Source: Actinomadura chibensis NBRC 106107 | GTDB taxonomy: Bacteria; Actinomycetota; Actinomycetes; Streptosporangiales; Streptosporangiaceae | DNA length: 64,000 nucleotides | Direction: 5' to 3' | NCBI RefSeq assembly: GCF_001552135.1 | Contig: NZ_BCQP01000001.1 | Coordinates: forward strand, 1-64,000 | Shown: piece by piece, positions 16,649 through 27,521 of the stretch | Layout: every line of letters begins with the position of its first letter | Position numbering within the stretch: position 1 is the first letter of the stretch | Made by a program: the position numbers and the translations under genes | Notes under the pieces: model-generated | The model's input: the letters and a program-made list of their open reading frames with translations, nothing else | What the model was told of the DNA's origin: nothing | Database searches by the model: none

Positions 16649-17428
16649 ATGAACATCGTCGTCCTGGTGAAGCAGGTTCCCGATACGGAGAGCCCGCGCA
16701 AGCTGAAGTCCGATGACAGCACGCTCGACCGTGCCGCAGCGGACGGTGTCATCAACGAGCTCGATGAGTACGCGATCGAAGAGGCGCTGCGCATCAAGGA
16801 GGCCCAGGGCGGCGAGGTGACCGTCCTGAGCATGGGCCCCGACAAGGCCACCGACTCCATCCGCAAGTCCCTCGCCATGGGCGCCGACAAGGCCGTGCAC
16901 CTCCTCGACGACGGCCTCGCCGGCTCCGACGCGCTGCAGACCTCGTACGCGATCCAGCAGGCGCTCGGCCGGAGCGAGTTCGACCTCGTGATCCTCGGCT
17001 CGGAGTCCACCGACGCGCGGACCGGCGTGCTCGCCGCGATGCTCGCCGAGCGGCTCGGCGTCCCGCAGCTCTCGCTCGCCAACAAGGTCGAGATCGACGG
17101 GACGTCCATCAAGATCCAGCGGCAGACCGACTACGGGTTCGACCGCGTCGAGGCGACCCTGCCCGCGGTGGTCAGCGTGGTGGAGAAGATCAACGAGCCG
17201 CGCTACCCCTCCTTCAAGGGGATCATGGCGGCCAAGAAGAAGCCGGTCGAGACGCTCGGGCTGGGCGACGCCGGGATCGACGCGTCGCTGGTGGGCCTCG
17301 CGAACGCGGCCACCGAGGTGGTCGACTTCGCCGAGGCGCCGCCCCGCGCGAAGGGTCAGATCGTCACCGACGAGGGCGACGGCGGCGCGAAGATCGCCGA
17401 GTTCCTCGCGTCGAAGAAGTTCGTCTGA
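16649..17428 (+). CDS. etfB: electron transfer flavoprotein beta subunit
   Basis: 259-residue EtfB/FixA, the AMP-binding subunit of the ETF heterodimer that carries electrons from acyl-CoA and other dehydrogenases to ETF:quinone oxidoreductase. Family landmarks: MNIVVLVKQVPDTESP at the start, NELDEYAIEEALRIKE near residue 35, MGADKAVHLLDDGLAGSDA near 75 and the C-terminal PRYPSFKGIMAAKKKP near 185-200, which is the AMP-binding recognition loop region. Gap of 23 bases to etfA, so one operon. It supports the beta-oxidation role suggested by the enoyl-CoA hydratase upstream. Confidence 0.95.
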   Translation: MNIVVLVKQVPDTESPRKLKSDDSTLDRAAADGVINELDEYAIEEALRIKEAQGGEVTVLSMGPDKATDSIRKSLAMGADKAVHLLDDGLAGSDALQTSYAIQQALGRSEFDLVILGSESTDARTGVLAAMLAERLGVPQLSLANKVEIDGTSIKIQRQTDYGFDRVEATLPAVVSVVEKINEPRYPSFKGIMAAKKKPVETLGLGDAGIDASLVGLANAATEVVDFAEAPPRAKGQIVTDEGDGGAKIAEFLASKKFV

Positions 17429-17451
17429 CCGAGGAAGGGGATTAGCGAACA

Positions 17452-18402
<951 letters not shown>

Positions 18403-18421
18403 GGCCCCGTCGCCCGTCCGC

Positions 18422-20203
18422 TCAGGAGCGGGCGGGCGACGGGTACGGCACGGCGGCGAGCAGTGACGGCTTGAGCATCGGTCCGATCTCCGCGTACGGG
18501 ACGACCACGTCGAGCAGCCCGCACGCCGAGGCGTAGCCGAGGATCGACCCGTAGAACGCGACGCGCACGCCCTGCGGCGTGAGCGCCATCGTGACGTCGC
18601 CCGTCCGGACGAACCTGGACGGGTCGTCCGTCCCCTCCGGCTGGATCGGCCCGCTCGTGGAGTTCTGGTCGCTGTAGCAGTAGACCCCGCGCGGCAGGTG
18701 CGCCTTGACCTTGCCGTCCAGCGGCCTGAGCCCCTGGTCGGACGGGACGCGGAACAGGTCGAGCGGCCGGTAGGACGCGCCGGTCCGCAGGTCGACGGTC
18801 GCGGCCTGCGACTGGTCCCAGCCCGTCCCGCGCTCGCCGCGCAGCTCGACGCCGTACCAGACCGACAGCAGCCGGTCGGTGCGCATCAGGATCCGCGGCG
18901 TCACGACGTCGGTGTACGCGCCCCGGCCGATGCCGTCCAGGCCCTTGCGGATCTTCGCCCAGCGCTGTTCGAGCGGCGCCCGCAGCGCCTGGTTGATCCT
19001 GCGGTTGAGGGCGTCGTCGCCGCCCGCGACCCGGACGATCCGGCCCTGCGCCTGGAACGTCTTCCCGTCGCCGAGGTCCCGGCTCGGCTCGCTGAGCGCG
19101 GCGAGCCGCGGCACGATCGGCTTCGGGGCCTCGTCGGCGGTCGCGACGTAGACGGCCGCGCCGCCGCCCACGGCGAGCGCGGCGGCCCCGCCCGCGATCG
19201 CCACCGTGCCCTTCGCCCCCAGCGCGCCGAGCGCCCCGGCCCCGGCACCGCCGCCGCTCCCGGCGGCGCCAGCCGCCCCGGCGGCCCCCGCGGCCCCGGC
19301 CGCGCCGGACGCCGCGCCGCCGGAGCCGAGGCCGAGCGCGGTCAGCGGGAACAGGACCGACAGCGCGGCGGCGGCCCCGGCGAGCGCCCGGACGCCGCGT
19401 CCCTCCCAGTCGGCGCCGTACGCGCCGGAGGCGACCGCCTCCAGCTCGGCGACGAACGCCGCCGCGCCGAGCGGGCGGTCCCACGGATTTTTCGCCATGC
19501 CGCGCTCGATCAGCGGGCGGAGCGGCTCGGGGACGTCCTCCACCGGCACCGGCGCGGTCAGATGGCGGCCCATCAGCCCGGCCTGGTCCTCGGCGGCGTA
19601 GGGGCGGCGGCCGGTCACGCACTCGAAGAACACGCAGGCCGCCGCGTACACGTCGGTGGACGGGGACGCGGGCTCGTCCCGCCACTGCTCGGGCGCCATG
19701 TAGACGGGCGTCCCGGAGCGGCCGGCGGCGCCCGCGTCCACGGCGATCCCGAAGTCGATCAGCTTGCTCAGCCCGTCGCCCCGGACGATCACGTTCGCGG
19801 GCTTGTAGTCGCGGTGCACGATGCCGACGTCGTGCGCGGACGCCAGCCCCAGCAGCGACCCCTTGAGCAGGGTCAGCGCCGCCTCCGGCGGCAGCGGCCC
19901 GCCCTCGGCGAGCACCGCCTTGAGGGACGCGCCGTCCACCGCCTCCATGACGATGGCGGCGCCGTCCGCCGTCTCGACCAGCCCGAACATCTGCGCGACG
20001 AACGGGTTGCGCAGCCGCCGCAGCAGGTCCGCCTCGCGGCGGAACCGCTCGCGGAACCCGGCGTCCCCGGCCAGCGCGTCCGCCAGGTACTTGATCGCGG
20101 CCGGGCGCCCGGTCGCGTCGTGCCGGGCGAGCACGACGCGGCCCTGCGCGCCCTCGCCGAGCACCCGCAGCTCGCTGTACCCCGGGACCCGCCACCCGCC
20201 CAT
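18422..20203 (-). CDS. membrane Ser/Thr protein kinase with extracytoplasmic domain
   Basis: 593 residues: kinase domain (about 8-265) with [11 protein letters not shown]38 in [18 protein letters not shown] and [11 protein letters not shown] all present; a Gly/Ala-rich low-complexity stretch (about 300-340); one membrane helix ([20 protein letters not shown]); then about 230 extracytoplasmic residues of a predicted alpha/beta domain with [20 protein letters not shown] and a Cys pair (YCYSDQNS and ASACGLLD). It is probably a receptor kinase sensing an external ligand. The extracellular fold is not one I can name. The ATG at 20203 follows GGGGGCGG. A TATAAC -10 box lies at complement 20237-20242. 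Confidence 0.88.
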   Translation of the reverse strand: MGGWRVPGYSELRVLGEGAQGRVVLARHDATGRPAAIKYLADALAGDAGFRERFRREADLLRRLRNPFVAQMFGLVETADGAAIVMEAVDGASLKAVLAEGGPLPPEAALTLLKGSLLGLASAHDVGIVHRDYKPANVIVRGDGLSKLIDFGIAVDAGAAGRSGTPVYMAPEQWRDEPASPSTDVYAAACVFFECVTGRRPYAAEDQAGLMGRHLTAPVPVEDVPEPLRPLIERGMAKNPWDRPLGAAAFVAELEAVASGAYGADWEGRGVRALAGAAAALSVLFPLTALGLGSGGAASGAAGAAGAAGAAGAAGSGGGAGAGALGALGAKGTVAIAGGAAALAVGGGAAVYVATADEAPKPIVPRLAALSEPSRDLGDGKTFQAQGRIVRVAGGDDALNRRINQALRAPLEQRWAKIRKGLDGIGRGAYTDVVTPRILMRTDRLLSVWYGVELRGERGTGWDQSQAATVDLRTGASYRPLDLFRVPSDQGLRPLDGKVKAHLPRGVYCYSDQNSTSGPIQPEGTDDPSRFVRTGDVTMALTPQGVRVAFYGSILGYASACGLLDVVVPYAEIGPMLKPSLLAAVPYPSPARS

Positions 20204-20268
20204 GCACCGCCCCCAATTCCCGTGAAGCCAGAACGGGTTATACCGGAAATAGAGCGTTGAGCGGTGGA

Positions 20269-21474
20269 TCAGGCGGCGATCGGCTCGGGCCGGGTGTCGC
20301 TCGGCGATCCCTGCGCGGGGACGGCGGCGACGTCGCCGGGCGCCCGCAGCGGGACGAACCGGGCCCCCGCCGCGATGAGCAGCGCGAGCACGACGACCGT
20401 CCCGACGCCGACCCGCAGCGACGTGGCGTCCGACAGGAAGCCGACGACGACCGGGCCGAGCAGCAGCCCGCCGTAGCCCATCGCGCCGACCTGCGCCACG
20501 GCCGCGGCCGGCCGGTCCGGCGCGACGGCCCCGGCCAGCGAGATCGTCGTCGGCACGACCGTGCACACCACCAGGCCGGTGAAGAAGAACCCGGCGATGG
20601 CGACGGGCGCCGCCGGGGCCAGCACGACGACCGTCATCCCGACGGCGGTGCCGAGCCCCGCGCCGACCAGCAGTCGCCGGGTGCCGACCCGCATCCTGAC
20701 GCGGTCGCCCGCGAGCCGTCCGAGCAGCATCGCCAGCTCGAACATCGGGTAGCCGAACGCGGCGACGGCCTCGGTCGCGCCCATCTCGTCGTGCAGGAGC
20801 AGCCCGCTCCAGTCGGCGATGGAGCCCTCGGTCATGAACGCGATGAACCCGAGGACGCCGATCAGGTACACGGCGGGCGGCAGGCGGCGGGCGCGGCGGC
20901 CCGTCCCGGACGCGGCGGGCGCGGGCGGGTCGGGCAGGTAGGTGCGGCCGAGCGCGAGGCCCGCGGGCAGCGTCAGCAGCGCGGCGGCCAGCACGGTCTC
21001 GGTGAACCCGAGCCCGGCGGCGGCGGTGGCGACGCCGAACAGCCCGCCGCTCATCGCGCCGACGCACCACCCCGCGTGCATGCCGCTCATGATTGACCGG
21101 CGGTAGGCGCGCTCGACCACGCTGCCCTGCGCGTTCATCGCGATGTCGGTGATCCCGAACGTCATGCCGAACAGCACGACGGCGGCGAGCAGCACGCCGT
21201 AGGACGGGGCGAGCGCCACCGCCGCGTAGGACACCCCCGTCAGCGGCAGCGCTACCCGCAGCGCCGCGCGGCTGCCCGCGCGGGCCATCACGCCGCGCAG
21301 CGCCTGCATCGCGGCGATCGCGCCGAGCCCCCAGACGAGGACGACGATGCCGATCTCGCCCTCGTTCGTCCCGAACTTCGCGGCCAGCGCGGGCATGCGC
21401 GCCACCCACACTCCGGTCAGCAGCCCTGCCAGCGCGAAGGTCAGGAACGTCCCCGTACGGGCGCGGAACAGCAT
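20269..21474 (-). CDS. MFS transporter
   Basis: 401-residue major facilitator with about 12 membrane helices, of the group related to FsrA/YbjJ-type permeases: MLFRARTGTFLTFALAGLLT, AMNAQGSVVERAYRRSIMSG (conserved loop after helix 4), and DWSGLLLHDEMGATEAVAAF in the second half. GAGGTG precedes the ATG. The upstream TetR gene on the same strand is its probable regulator, which points to drug or metabolite efflux, though the substrate is unknown. A 32-bp dyad in the gap before it (21522-21553) may modulate its expression. Confidence 0.88.
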   Translation of the reverse strand: MLFRARTGTFLTFALAGLLTGVWVARMPALAAKFGTNEGEIGIVVLVWGLGAIAAMQALRGVMARAGSRAALRVALPLTGVSYAAVALAPSYGVLLAAVVLFGMTFGITDIAMNAQGSVVERAYRRSIMSGMHAGWCVGAMSGGLFGVATAAAGLGFTETVLAAALLTLPAGLALGRTYLPDPPAPAASGTGRRARRLPPAVYLIGVLGFIAFMTEGSIADWSGLLLHDEMGATEAVAAFGYPMFELAMLLGRLAGDRVRMRVGTRRLLVGAGLGTAVGMTVVVLAPAAPVAIAGFFFTGLVVCTVVPTTISLAGAVAPDRPAAAVAQVGAMGYGGLLLGPVVVGFLSDATSLRVGVGTVVVLALLIAAGARFVPLRAPGDVAAVPAQGSPSDTRPEPIAA

Positions 21475-21521
21475 GGTTCACCTCTTTCTCGGCTCGGCGG
21501 GGCACGGCCCCGGACGTGGTG

Positions 21522-21553
21522 GAACGCTCCAGACAGCCGGGTCCGGAGCGTTC
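21522..21553 (-). promoter_or_regulatory. 13-bp inverted repeat between tetR and the MFS gene
   Basis: Arms GAACGCTCCGGAC and GTCTGGAGCGTTC (12 of 13 pairing) around a six-base centre. It sits 48 bases before the MFS start and after the tetR stop. It could be a hairpin that reduces read-through or a second operator with a six-base spacer, the same spacing as the TetR operator at 22135-22156 but with a different sequence. Confidence 0.5.
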
Positions 21554-21590
21554 GGGATGGTTCGGACGGGACGCGGGCGCGCCCCCGGGC

Positions 21591-22130
21591 TCACCGCTCC
21601 AGCAGGCCCAGGAGCCGGCGTTTCAGCGCGTCGAGCCGCTCGGCGTCGTACAGCTCGGGATCGTGGCTCACCACTTCCCAGAGCCCCTCGGCCGCCAGGC
21701 GGACGATCATCGCCGCGTCCGGGTCGGGGTCGTCGGCCGGGTCGCGGCCGTGCCAGCGCCGCATGGCCTCGTTCAGCGGCTCGGCCTGCTCCGGGTCGGC
21801 GGCGGCGGCCGTGATCGCCGACCACCGCCGGTAGGCGCGGGCCTCGCCGGTGAGGATCTCGAACGTGGCCTCGACGTAGGCGCGGGTGTAGGCGCTCGGC
21901 GCGCCGTCCCCGTAGGAGTCGATGTAGGACGCGATCAGCTCGTCGAACTCGTCGATCACCCGCGCGACCATGGCGCGCACGAGCGCCTCCTTGGTCGGGA
22001 AGTGGTAGAGCAGCCCGCCCTTGCTGACGCCCGCGCGGTCGGCGACCGCGGTGAGCGTCAGCGCCTGCGTCCCCTGCTCGGAGAGGACGGCCTCGGCGGC
22101 GTCGAGGAGTGCTTCGCGTTTCATGACCAT
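21591..22130 (-). CDS. TetR-family transcriptional regulator
   Basis: 179-residue TetR repressor. The N-terminal HTH is standard: [56 protein letters not shown]; the C-terminal ligand domain is the short TetR_C_37-like type rich in acidic residues. The ATG at 22130 gives MVMKREA; a second ATG two codons in is equally possible. A near-perfect operator lies 5-26 bases upstream, so it is probably autoregulated. It is followed on the same strand by the MFS transporter, its likely target. Confidence 0.92.
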   Translation of the reverse strand: MVMKREALLDAAEAVLSEQGTQALTLTAVADRAGVSKGGLLYHFPTKEALVRAMVARVIDEFDELIASYIDSYGDGAPSAYTRAYVEATFEILTGEARAYRRWSAITAAAADPEQAEPLNEAMRRWHGRDPADDPDPDAAMIVRLAAEGLWEVVSHDPELYDAERLDALKRRLLGLLER

Positions 22131-22134
22131 TTCA

Positions 22135-22156
22135 CTGTACCGGCTGGACGGTACAG
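22135..22156. promoter_or_regulatory. TetR operator
   Basis: Perfect inverted repeat CTGTACCG-gctgga-CGGTACAG, five bases upstream of the tetR start. Size, symmetry and place are those of an autoregulatory TetR site. It also lies about 90 bases upstream of the divergent cysteine desulfurase, which has a separate -10 box. Confidence 0.75.
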
Positions 22157-22233
22157 GCGATAACCCGCCCTCGCGCGGCGGTATTCCCGCGCCCTCCGGG
22201 CCCGCCCGCGCGGGGGAACATCCGGGGCGCGGC

Positions 22234-22239
22234 TACTGT
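22234..22239 (+). promoter_or_regulatory. -10 box of the leaderless cysteine desulfurase gene
   Basis: TACTGT seven bases before the GTG at 22247, without any Shine-Dalgarno sequence between. This is the typical spacing of actinobacterial leaderless transcripts, and it fixes the start codon. Confidence 0.5.
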
Positions 22240-22246
22240 TGTCGGC

Positions 22247-23422
22247 GTGGTGACCTACCTCGACCATGCGGCGACCACCCCGATGCTTCCCGAGGCCGTC
22301 GAGGCGATGACGGCGGAGCTGCGCGAGCTCGGGAACCCGTCCTCGCTGCACGCCGTCGGCCGCCGCGCCCGCCGGGTGGTGGAGGAGTCCCGCGAGATCA
22401 TCGCGGAGGCGTTCGACGCCCGGCCGAGCGAGGTCGTGTTCACCTCCGGCGGCACCGAGGCCGACAACCTCGCCGTGAAGGGCGTGTTCTGGGCCCGCCG
22501 CGCCGCCGACCCCGCGCGCACACGGGTGCTGGCCAGCGCGGTCGAGCACCACGCCGTGCTGGACGCGGTGCACTGGCTCGCCGACCACGAGGGCGCCCGG
22601 GTCGACTGGATCCCGGTCGACGCGGCCGGGCGCGTCCGCCCCGAGGCGCTGCGCGAGGCGCTCGGCTCCGGCGACGACGTGGCGCTCGCCAGCGTGATGT
22701 GGGCCAACAACGAGGTCGGGACGGTCCAGCCGGTGCCGGAGCTCGCGGCGGTGGCGCGCGAGCGCGGCGTCCCGCTGCACACCGACGCCGTCCAGGCCGC
22801 CGGGACGCTGCCCGTCGCGTTCGCGAGGAGCGGCGCGCAGGCGCTGACCGTCACCGGCCACAAGCTCGGCGGCCCGATCGGCGTCGGCGCGCTGCTGCTG
22901 GCGAAGCCGAAGGAGCCCGTCTTCCTCGACCCGGTGCCGCTGCTGCACGGCGGCGGGCAGGAGCGCGACGTCCGGTCCGGGACGCTCGACGCCCCCGCGA
23001 TCGCCGGGTTCGCCGCCGCCGTCCAGGTCGCCGCCGCCCGCCGGGACGCCGAGGCGCGCCGCCTCACCGAGCTGCGCGACCGGCTGGTCGAGGCCGTCCG
23101 CGCGGCCGTGCCGGACGCGGTCCTGAACGGCGACCCGGTGGACCGGCTGCCCGGCAACGCGCACTTCTCCTTCCCCGGCTGCGAGGGCGACGCGCTGCTC
23201 ATGCTGCTGGACGCGCGCGGCATCGCCTGCTCCACCGGCTCCGCCTGCTCGGCCGGGGTCTCGCAGCCGAGCCACGTCCTGACCGCGATGGGCTCGGCCC
23301 CCGACCGCGCGCGCGGGTCGCTGCGGTTCACGCTCGGCCACACCTCGACCGAGGCCGACGTCAAGGCCCTCGCCGACGCCCTGCCCGCCGCCGTGGAACG
23401 CGCCCGCCGGGCCGGATCGTAG
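22247..23422 (+). CDS. cysteine desulfurase (NifS/IscS class V aminotransferase)
   Basis: 391-residue PLP enzyme that takes sulfur from cysteine as a persulfide for tRNA thiolation and iron-sulfur clusters. [14 protein letters not shown] starts the fold; PLP Lys is in [16 protein letters not shown] near residue 205; the catalytic Cys loop is [20 protein letters not shown] near 325-340, long as in IscS (group I). mnmA lies two genes downstream, and in many actinobacteria these two genes sit together, so it is the probable sulfur donor for MnmA. Leaderless GTG start. No missing key residue. Confidence 0.93.
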   Translation: MVTYLDHAATTPMLPEAVEAMTAELRELGNPSSLHAVGRRARRVVEESREIIAEAFDARPSEVVFTSGGTEADNLAVKGVFWARRAADPARTRVLASAVEHHAVLDAVHWLADHEGARVDWIPVDAAGRVRPEALREALGSGDDVALASVMWANNEVGTVQPVPELAAVARERGVPLHTDAVQAAGTLPVAFARSGAQALTVTGHKLGGPIGVGALLLAKPKEPVFLDPVPLLHGGGQERDVRSGTLDAPAIAGFAAAVQVAAARRDAEARRLTELRDRLVEAVRAAVPDAVLNGDPVDRLPGNAHFSFPGCEGDALLMLLDARGIACSTGSACSAGVSQPSHVLTAMGSAPDRARGSLRFTLGHTSTEADVKALADALPAAVERARRAGS

Positions 23423-23469
23423 CGGTCTGTCCAGGTTTGACCGTCCCTTGAACGGGGACCGAACCGCCC

Positions 23470-24414
23470 GTGGCGACGGATGTGAGCACGGGACTCGAAC
23501 AGGCGGCGGGACACCCGTGGTTTCACGGCATGTCCCGCGTGGGACTGGGGGCGCGGGCGTTCCTCTACCTCCTCATCGGCTGGCTCGCCCTGCAGATCGC
23601 GTTCGGCGACGGCGGGCGGGAGGCCGACAAGAAGGGCGCGCTGGAGGAGGTCGCGGGCAAGCCGGGCGGCCCGGTCGTCCTCTGGCTGATCGTGGCCGGG
23701 TTCGCCGCGCTCGCCCTCTGGCAGTTCGCGGAAGCGCTGTACGGGCGTCCCGTCCCGGACGGCGACAAGCCCACCAAGCGGGCGGCGTCGGCCTTCCGCG
23801 GCGTCGTCTACACGGCCGGGTTCGCGACGGGCGTCGCGTTCCTGCTCGGGCACCACGGCTCGTCCAGCGACCAGCAGTCCAAGACGGCCACCGCGCGGCT
23901 GATGGCCGAGCCGGGCGGGCGCTGGGCCGTGCTCGCGGCGGCGGCCGCGTTCGTGGCGTGGGGCGTCGCGGTGATCGTCGGCGCGGCGCGCCGCTCGTTC
24001 CTGGACGAGCTGGAGACGGGCCGGATGGGCCCGGCCGTCCGGCGGATCGTCCAGCCCCTCGCCATCGTCGGCAACACGGCCCGCGGGCTCGTCACCGCCG
24101 CCGTCGGCGCCTTCCTGGCGCACGCGGCCGTCACCTTCCAGCCGGACAAGGCCCAGGGCCTGGACGGCGCCCTCCGCGAGTTCGCGGGCACGCCCGCCGG
24201 GCCGTGGGGCCTCGCCGCGGTCGCGCTCGGCGTCGTGACGTTCGGCCTGTACTCGCTCTGCGAGACCCGCTACCGCAAGGTCGACCCGACCCGCCCGGCG
24301 GCGGGCGTCAGGGCTGGTACGGGGCCAGCGCCTTCCACCCCGGGTCGCTGGTTGAGGCGACTTTCGCCTTCCCCTCCGACCAGGTGGCGGCGAGCTGGTC
24401 GAGCTCGGAGATGA
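23470..24414 (+). CDS. DUF1206 membrane protein with run-on C terminus
   Basis: 314-residue membrane protein of the DUF1206 family, which consists of three repeats of a two-helix unit: VGLGARAFLYLLIGWLALQI, AFRGVVYTAGFATGVAFLL and LAIVGNTARGLVTAAVGAF begin the three units, each followed by a helix in ALWQFAEALYG, FVAWGVAVIVG or TFGLYSLCETRYR context. Function unknown. The family normally ends soon after the third CETRYRKV; here the frame runs about 35 residues further in Arg/Pro-rich sequence that is antisense to the convergent gene, giving a 107-base overlap. GTG start at 23470, weak ribosome-binding site. Confidence 0.85.
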   Translation: MATDVSTGLEQAAGHPWFHGMSRVGLGARAFLYLLIGWLALQIAFGDGGREADKKGALEEVAGKPGGPVVLWLIVAGFAALALWQFAEALYGRPVPDGDKPTKRAASAFRGVVYTAGFATGVAFLLGHHGSSSDQQSKTATARLMAEPGGRWAVLAAAAAFVAWGVAVIVGAARRSFLDELETGRMGPAVRRIVQPLAIVGNTARGLVTAAVGAFLAHAAVTFQPDKAQGLDGALREFAGTPAGPWGLAAVALGVVTFGLYSLCETRYRKVDPTRPAAGVRAGTGPAPSTPGRWLRRLSPSPPTRWRRAGRARR

Positions 24415-25381
24415 CGCCCGAGTCGGGGTCGGCGTACAGGTGGAAGACCCGCAGGCCGTCGCCCGTCTCGTGGACGGCCAGCACCGCGCGGGAGCCGAGC
24501 TTCGCGAGCTTCCGCTCGAAGGCGCGCAGCGCCCCCGCGGACGGCTCGACCGGCAGCCGGTCGGGGTTGCTGTTGGCGTACGGGACGCTGATCGCCACGT
24601 GCAGGTCGCAGAGCGGGTAGTCCTGCCGGTGGAGCGGGAACCGGGCGCCGAGGCGGCTCGGGTGGCCGCGCGGGGTGCGGCCCTCGCCGGTCAGCCACGC
24701 GGGCTCGGCGAACGGCTCGGCGACCTGCTCGACCACGGCGGGCAGCATCGACGGCGGCAGCGCGTCGATCGGCGCCTCCGTCGCGATCGAGACCCGGCCG
24801 ATCCAGCGGGCGACGTCGTCCTCGCCGAGGGCCCAGTGCAGGACGTTCACCGCGACCTGGATCCGCTGCTCCTCCGCGACGAACAGGAAGTCGGGGTGGT
24901 AGGCGGTGACGTGCACGCGGGCCCGGTCGGCGTCCGCGCGCATGCCGAGCCGGACGTACTCCAGGTCGAACTCGTGGTCGCCGAGCAGGAGGTCCTGCGT
25001 GAGCATCTCGGGGTCGGCGCGGCGCGCCGGGTGGAAGCTCCACCCGCCCGCCGCCGCCCCGGTCGGCGCGGCCCGCGCCCACCGCTCGGTCACGCCGCGC
25101 AGCTCGGGGTCGCCGCCGCCGGTCACGGTGAGGACCGGCGCGGACTCGTCGCCGCCGATCTCCCACTGCAGGGCGGAGTGGATCCGGTGGACGCGGCGGG
25201 ACAGCTCGGCGATCGCGTCCGCGGACAGCCCCTCGCCGGGCGTCTCCGGCTCGGGCCGGTCGGGACCGGCGGCGAGGGACGCCTCGATCGTCGGGCGGGC
25301 CTGCGCCCACCACTCCCAGAACTCGCCGATCGCGGGCGGCGTGACGGCGGAGGTCTCGCGCGGACGGCGGAAGATTCCCAC
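24308..25381 (-). CDS. protein of unknown function (possible DUF695-like end)
   Basis: 357-residue soluble protein that I cannot assign. The start [20 protein letters not shown] is followed by an acidic first half with [20 protein letters not shown]; the middle has [20 protein letters not shown]; the C-terminal 80 residues ([43 protein letters not shown]) resemble the DUF695/RraB-like fold. No signal peptide or membrane segment. It converges on the DUF1206 gene and overlaps its 3' end. It is well supported as coding by the strong third-position GC bias. Confidence 0.72.
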   Translation of the reverse strand: MGIFRRPRETSAVTPPAIGEFWEWWAQARPTIEASLAAGPDRPEPETPGEGLSADAIAELSRRVHRIHSALQWEIGGDESAPVLTVTGGGDPELRGVTERWARAAPTGAAAGGWSFHPARRADPEMLTQDLLLGDHEFDLEYVRLGMRADADRARVHVTAYHPDFLFVAEEQRIQVAVNVLHWALGEDDVARWIGRVSIATEAPIDALPPSMLPAVVEQVAEPFAEPAWLTGEGRTPRGHPSRLGARFPLHRQDYPLCDLHVAISVPYANSNPDRLPVEPSAGALRAFERKLAKLGSRAVLAVHETGDGLRVFHLYADPDSGVISELDQLAATWSEGKAKVASTSDPGWKALAPYQP

Positions 25382-25542
25382 CAGTCGTCTCTTCCTTGTC
25401 GTGGTCGAGCGCCGGCACGGCGCCCCCGGAAATCCCCCGAGGCCGTGCCCTTTCCGTAGACCCTACGCGAGCCGCCGCGCCGGTCGCGCGCGGGAAATAC
25501 ATGTCGGGCCGACCGCGGGCGGCGCGTACGCTCGAAGGCATT

Positions 25543-26619
25543 ATGACTCTGCGCGTCCTTGCCGCCATGTCCGGCGGTGTCGACTCCGCCGTGGCCGCCG
25601 CCCGCGCCGCCGAGGCCGGGCACGACGTCACCGGCGTCCACATGGCCCTGTCCAGCAACCCGAAGTCGTACCGGACGGGCGCCCGCGGCTGCTGCACCCT
25701 GGAGGACTCCCGCGACGCCCGCCGCGCCGCCGACGTGATCGGCATCCCGTTCTACGTCTGGGACCTCGCCGAGCGCTTCCACGAGGACGTCGTCGAGGAC
25801 TTCGTCAGCGAGTACGCGGCGGGCCGCACCCCGAACCCGTGCCTGCGCTGCAACGAGAAGATCAAGTTCGCCGCGCTGCTGGACCGCGCCATGGCGCTCG
25901 GGTTCGACGCCGTCTGCACGGGCCACTACGCCCGGCTGGACGGCGGCGTCCTGCGCCGGGCCGTCGACCAGGGCAAGGACCAGTCCTACGTCCTCGCCGT
26001 GTGCACGCCCGAGCAGCTCGCGCACGCGCTGTTCCCGCTCGGCGACACGACGAAGGCCGACATCCGGCTGGAGGCGGAGCGGCGCGGGCTGCGGGTCGCC
26101 GACAAGCCCGACAGCCACGACATCTGCTTCATCGCGGACGGCGACACCCGCGGCTTCCTCGCCGAGCGGCTCGGCGCGGCGCGCGGGCCGATCGTCGACA
26201 CCGACGGCAACGAGGTCGGGGAGCACGACGGCGCGTACGCCTACACGATCGGGCAGCGCAAGGGCCTGCGGCTCGGCACCCCCGCGCCGGACGGGCGGCC
26301 GCGCTACGTCCTCGACATCTCCCCGGTGACGAACACGGTGACCGTGGGGCCGCGCGAGGCGCTGGACGTCCACGAGATCACCGGCGAGCGCCCGGTCTGG
26401 CTGAGCGAGCCGCGCGCCGGGTCGTTCGAGTGCCAGGTCCAGCTCCGCGCGCACGGCGAGGTGCACGCGTCGACGGCCGAGCAGGACGGCGGCGTGCTGC
26501 GCGTCCGGCTGGCCGCGCCCGCGCGGGGCGTCGCGCCGGGGCAGGCGGCCGTGCTGTACGACGGCGACCGGGTGCTCGCGTCCGCCACGATCGCGGCGGC
26601 GGCGCGCGTCCCCGCCTGA
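25543..26619 (+). CDS. mnmA: tRNA-specific 2-thiouridylase
   Basis: 358-residue MnmA, which makes 2-thiouridine at the wobble position of Lys, Glu and Gln tRNAs. P-loop [15 protein letters not shown] at residues 8-22; first catalytic Cys in [14 protein letters not shown] near 101; [10 protein letters not shown] near 150; second Cys in [13 protein letters not shown] near 196; C-terminal [11 protein letters not shown] and beta-barrel. All needed residues are there. The ATG at 25543 lies 10 bases after a TACGCT box; GAAGG between them may be a weak ribosome-binding site. Sulfur probably comes from the desulfurase at 22247. Confidence 0.95.
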   Translation: MTLRVLAAMSGGVDSAVAAARAAEAGHDVTGVHMALSSNPKSYRTGARGCCTLEDSRDARRAADVIGIPFYVWDLAERFHEDVVEDFVSEYAAGRTPNPCLRCNEKIKFAALLDRAMALGFDAVCTGHYARLDGGVLRRAVDQGKDQSYVLAVCTPEQLAHALFPLGDTTKADIRLEAERRGLRVADKPDSHDICFIADGDTRGFLAERLGAARGPIVDTDGNEVGEHDGAYAYTIGQRKGLRLGTPAPDGRPRYVLDISPVTNTVTVGPREALDVHEITGERPVWLSEPRAGSFECQVQLRAHGEVHASTAEQDGGVLRVRLAAPARGVAPGQAAVLYDGDRVLASATIAAAARVPA

Positions 26620-26677
26620 GAGCCGGGCCGCGCGGCCCGACTAGGGTGCTGCCGCCGGGACGATCCAGGAGGTTCGC

Positions 26678-27499
26678 ATGCGGTTCGGTGTCTCGACGTT
26701 CGTGGCCGACGACGGGATCGGTCCCGTCGCGCTCGGCCGGGCGCTGGAGGAACGCGGGTTCGCCTCGCTGTACGTCACCGAGCACACCCACATCCCGGTG
26801 AAGCGGGAGTCGCCGTGGCCGGGCGGCGGCGACCTGCCGCGGATCTACTACCGGACGCTCGACCCGTTCGTCGTCCTGTCCGCGGTCGCGGCCGTGACGG
26901 AGCGGCTGCGGCTCGGCACCGGCGTCGCGCTGATCGTCCAGCGCGACCCGATCACGCTGGCGAAGGAGGTCGCCTCGCTCGACCTCGTGTCCGGCGGGCG
27001 GGCCGTGCTCGGCGTCGGCGCGGGCTGGAACCGGGAGGAGATGCGCAACCACGGCACCGACCCGGCGACCCGGATGCGGCTGCTGCGCGAGCGCGTCCTC
27101 GCCGTCAAGGAGCTGTGGACGAAGGCCGAGGCCGAGTTCCACGGCGAGTTCGTCGACTTCGACCCCGTGTTCTCCTACCCGAAGCCCGTCCAGGACCCGC
27201 ACCCGCCCGTGCTGATCGGCGGGGCGGGGCCGACGACGTCCGACCGGGTCGTGGAGTTCGGCGACGGCTGGATGCCGCTCTACGGGCGCGGCACCGACGG
27301 CCTCGGCGCGAAGATCGCCGACCTGTGGCAGCGGGCGGGCCGCCCGCTGCCGGTGACGGTGTTCGCGACGCCGGGCCGCCCCGAGGCCGTCGACGAGCTG
27401 GCGGCCGCGGGCGTCGACGAGGTCCTCTTCCACCTGGACACCGAGCCCGAGGCCGACACGCTGCGCGACCTCGACCGGCTCGCCGCGCTGACGCGGTAG
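26678..27499 (+). CDS. LLM-class F420-dependent oxidoreductase
   Basis: 273-residue TIM-barrel flavin/F420 oxidoreductase of the luciferase-like family: MRFGVSTFVADDGIGPVALG, YVTEHTHIPVKRESPWPGGG, TLAKEVASLDLVSGGRAVLG and GAGWNREEMRNHGTDPATRM are hallmarks of the mycobacterial F420-dependent group (TIGR03619). AGGAGG lies directly before the ATG, and a TAGGGT -10 box is at 26642-26647. Substrate unknown. It stands between mnmA and the MetE-like gene, all on one strand. Confidence 0.88.
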   Translation: MRFGVSTFVADDGIGPVALGRALEERGFASLYVTEHTHIPVKRESPWPGGGDLPRIYYRTLDPFVVLSAVAAVTERLRLGTGVALIVQRDPITLAKEVASLDLVSGGRAVLGVGAGWNREEMRNHGTDPATRMRLLRERVLAVKELWTKAEAEFHGEFVDFDPVFSYPKPVQDPHPPVLIGGAGPTTSDRVVEFGDGWMPLYGRGTDGLGAKIADLWQRAGRPLPVTVFATPGRPEAVDELAAAGVDEVLFHLDTEPEADTLRDLDRLAALTR

Positions 27500-27521
27500 C
27501 GGCGTCGATAGGGTGCCGGAC

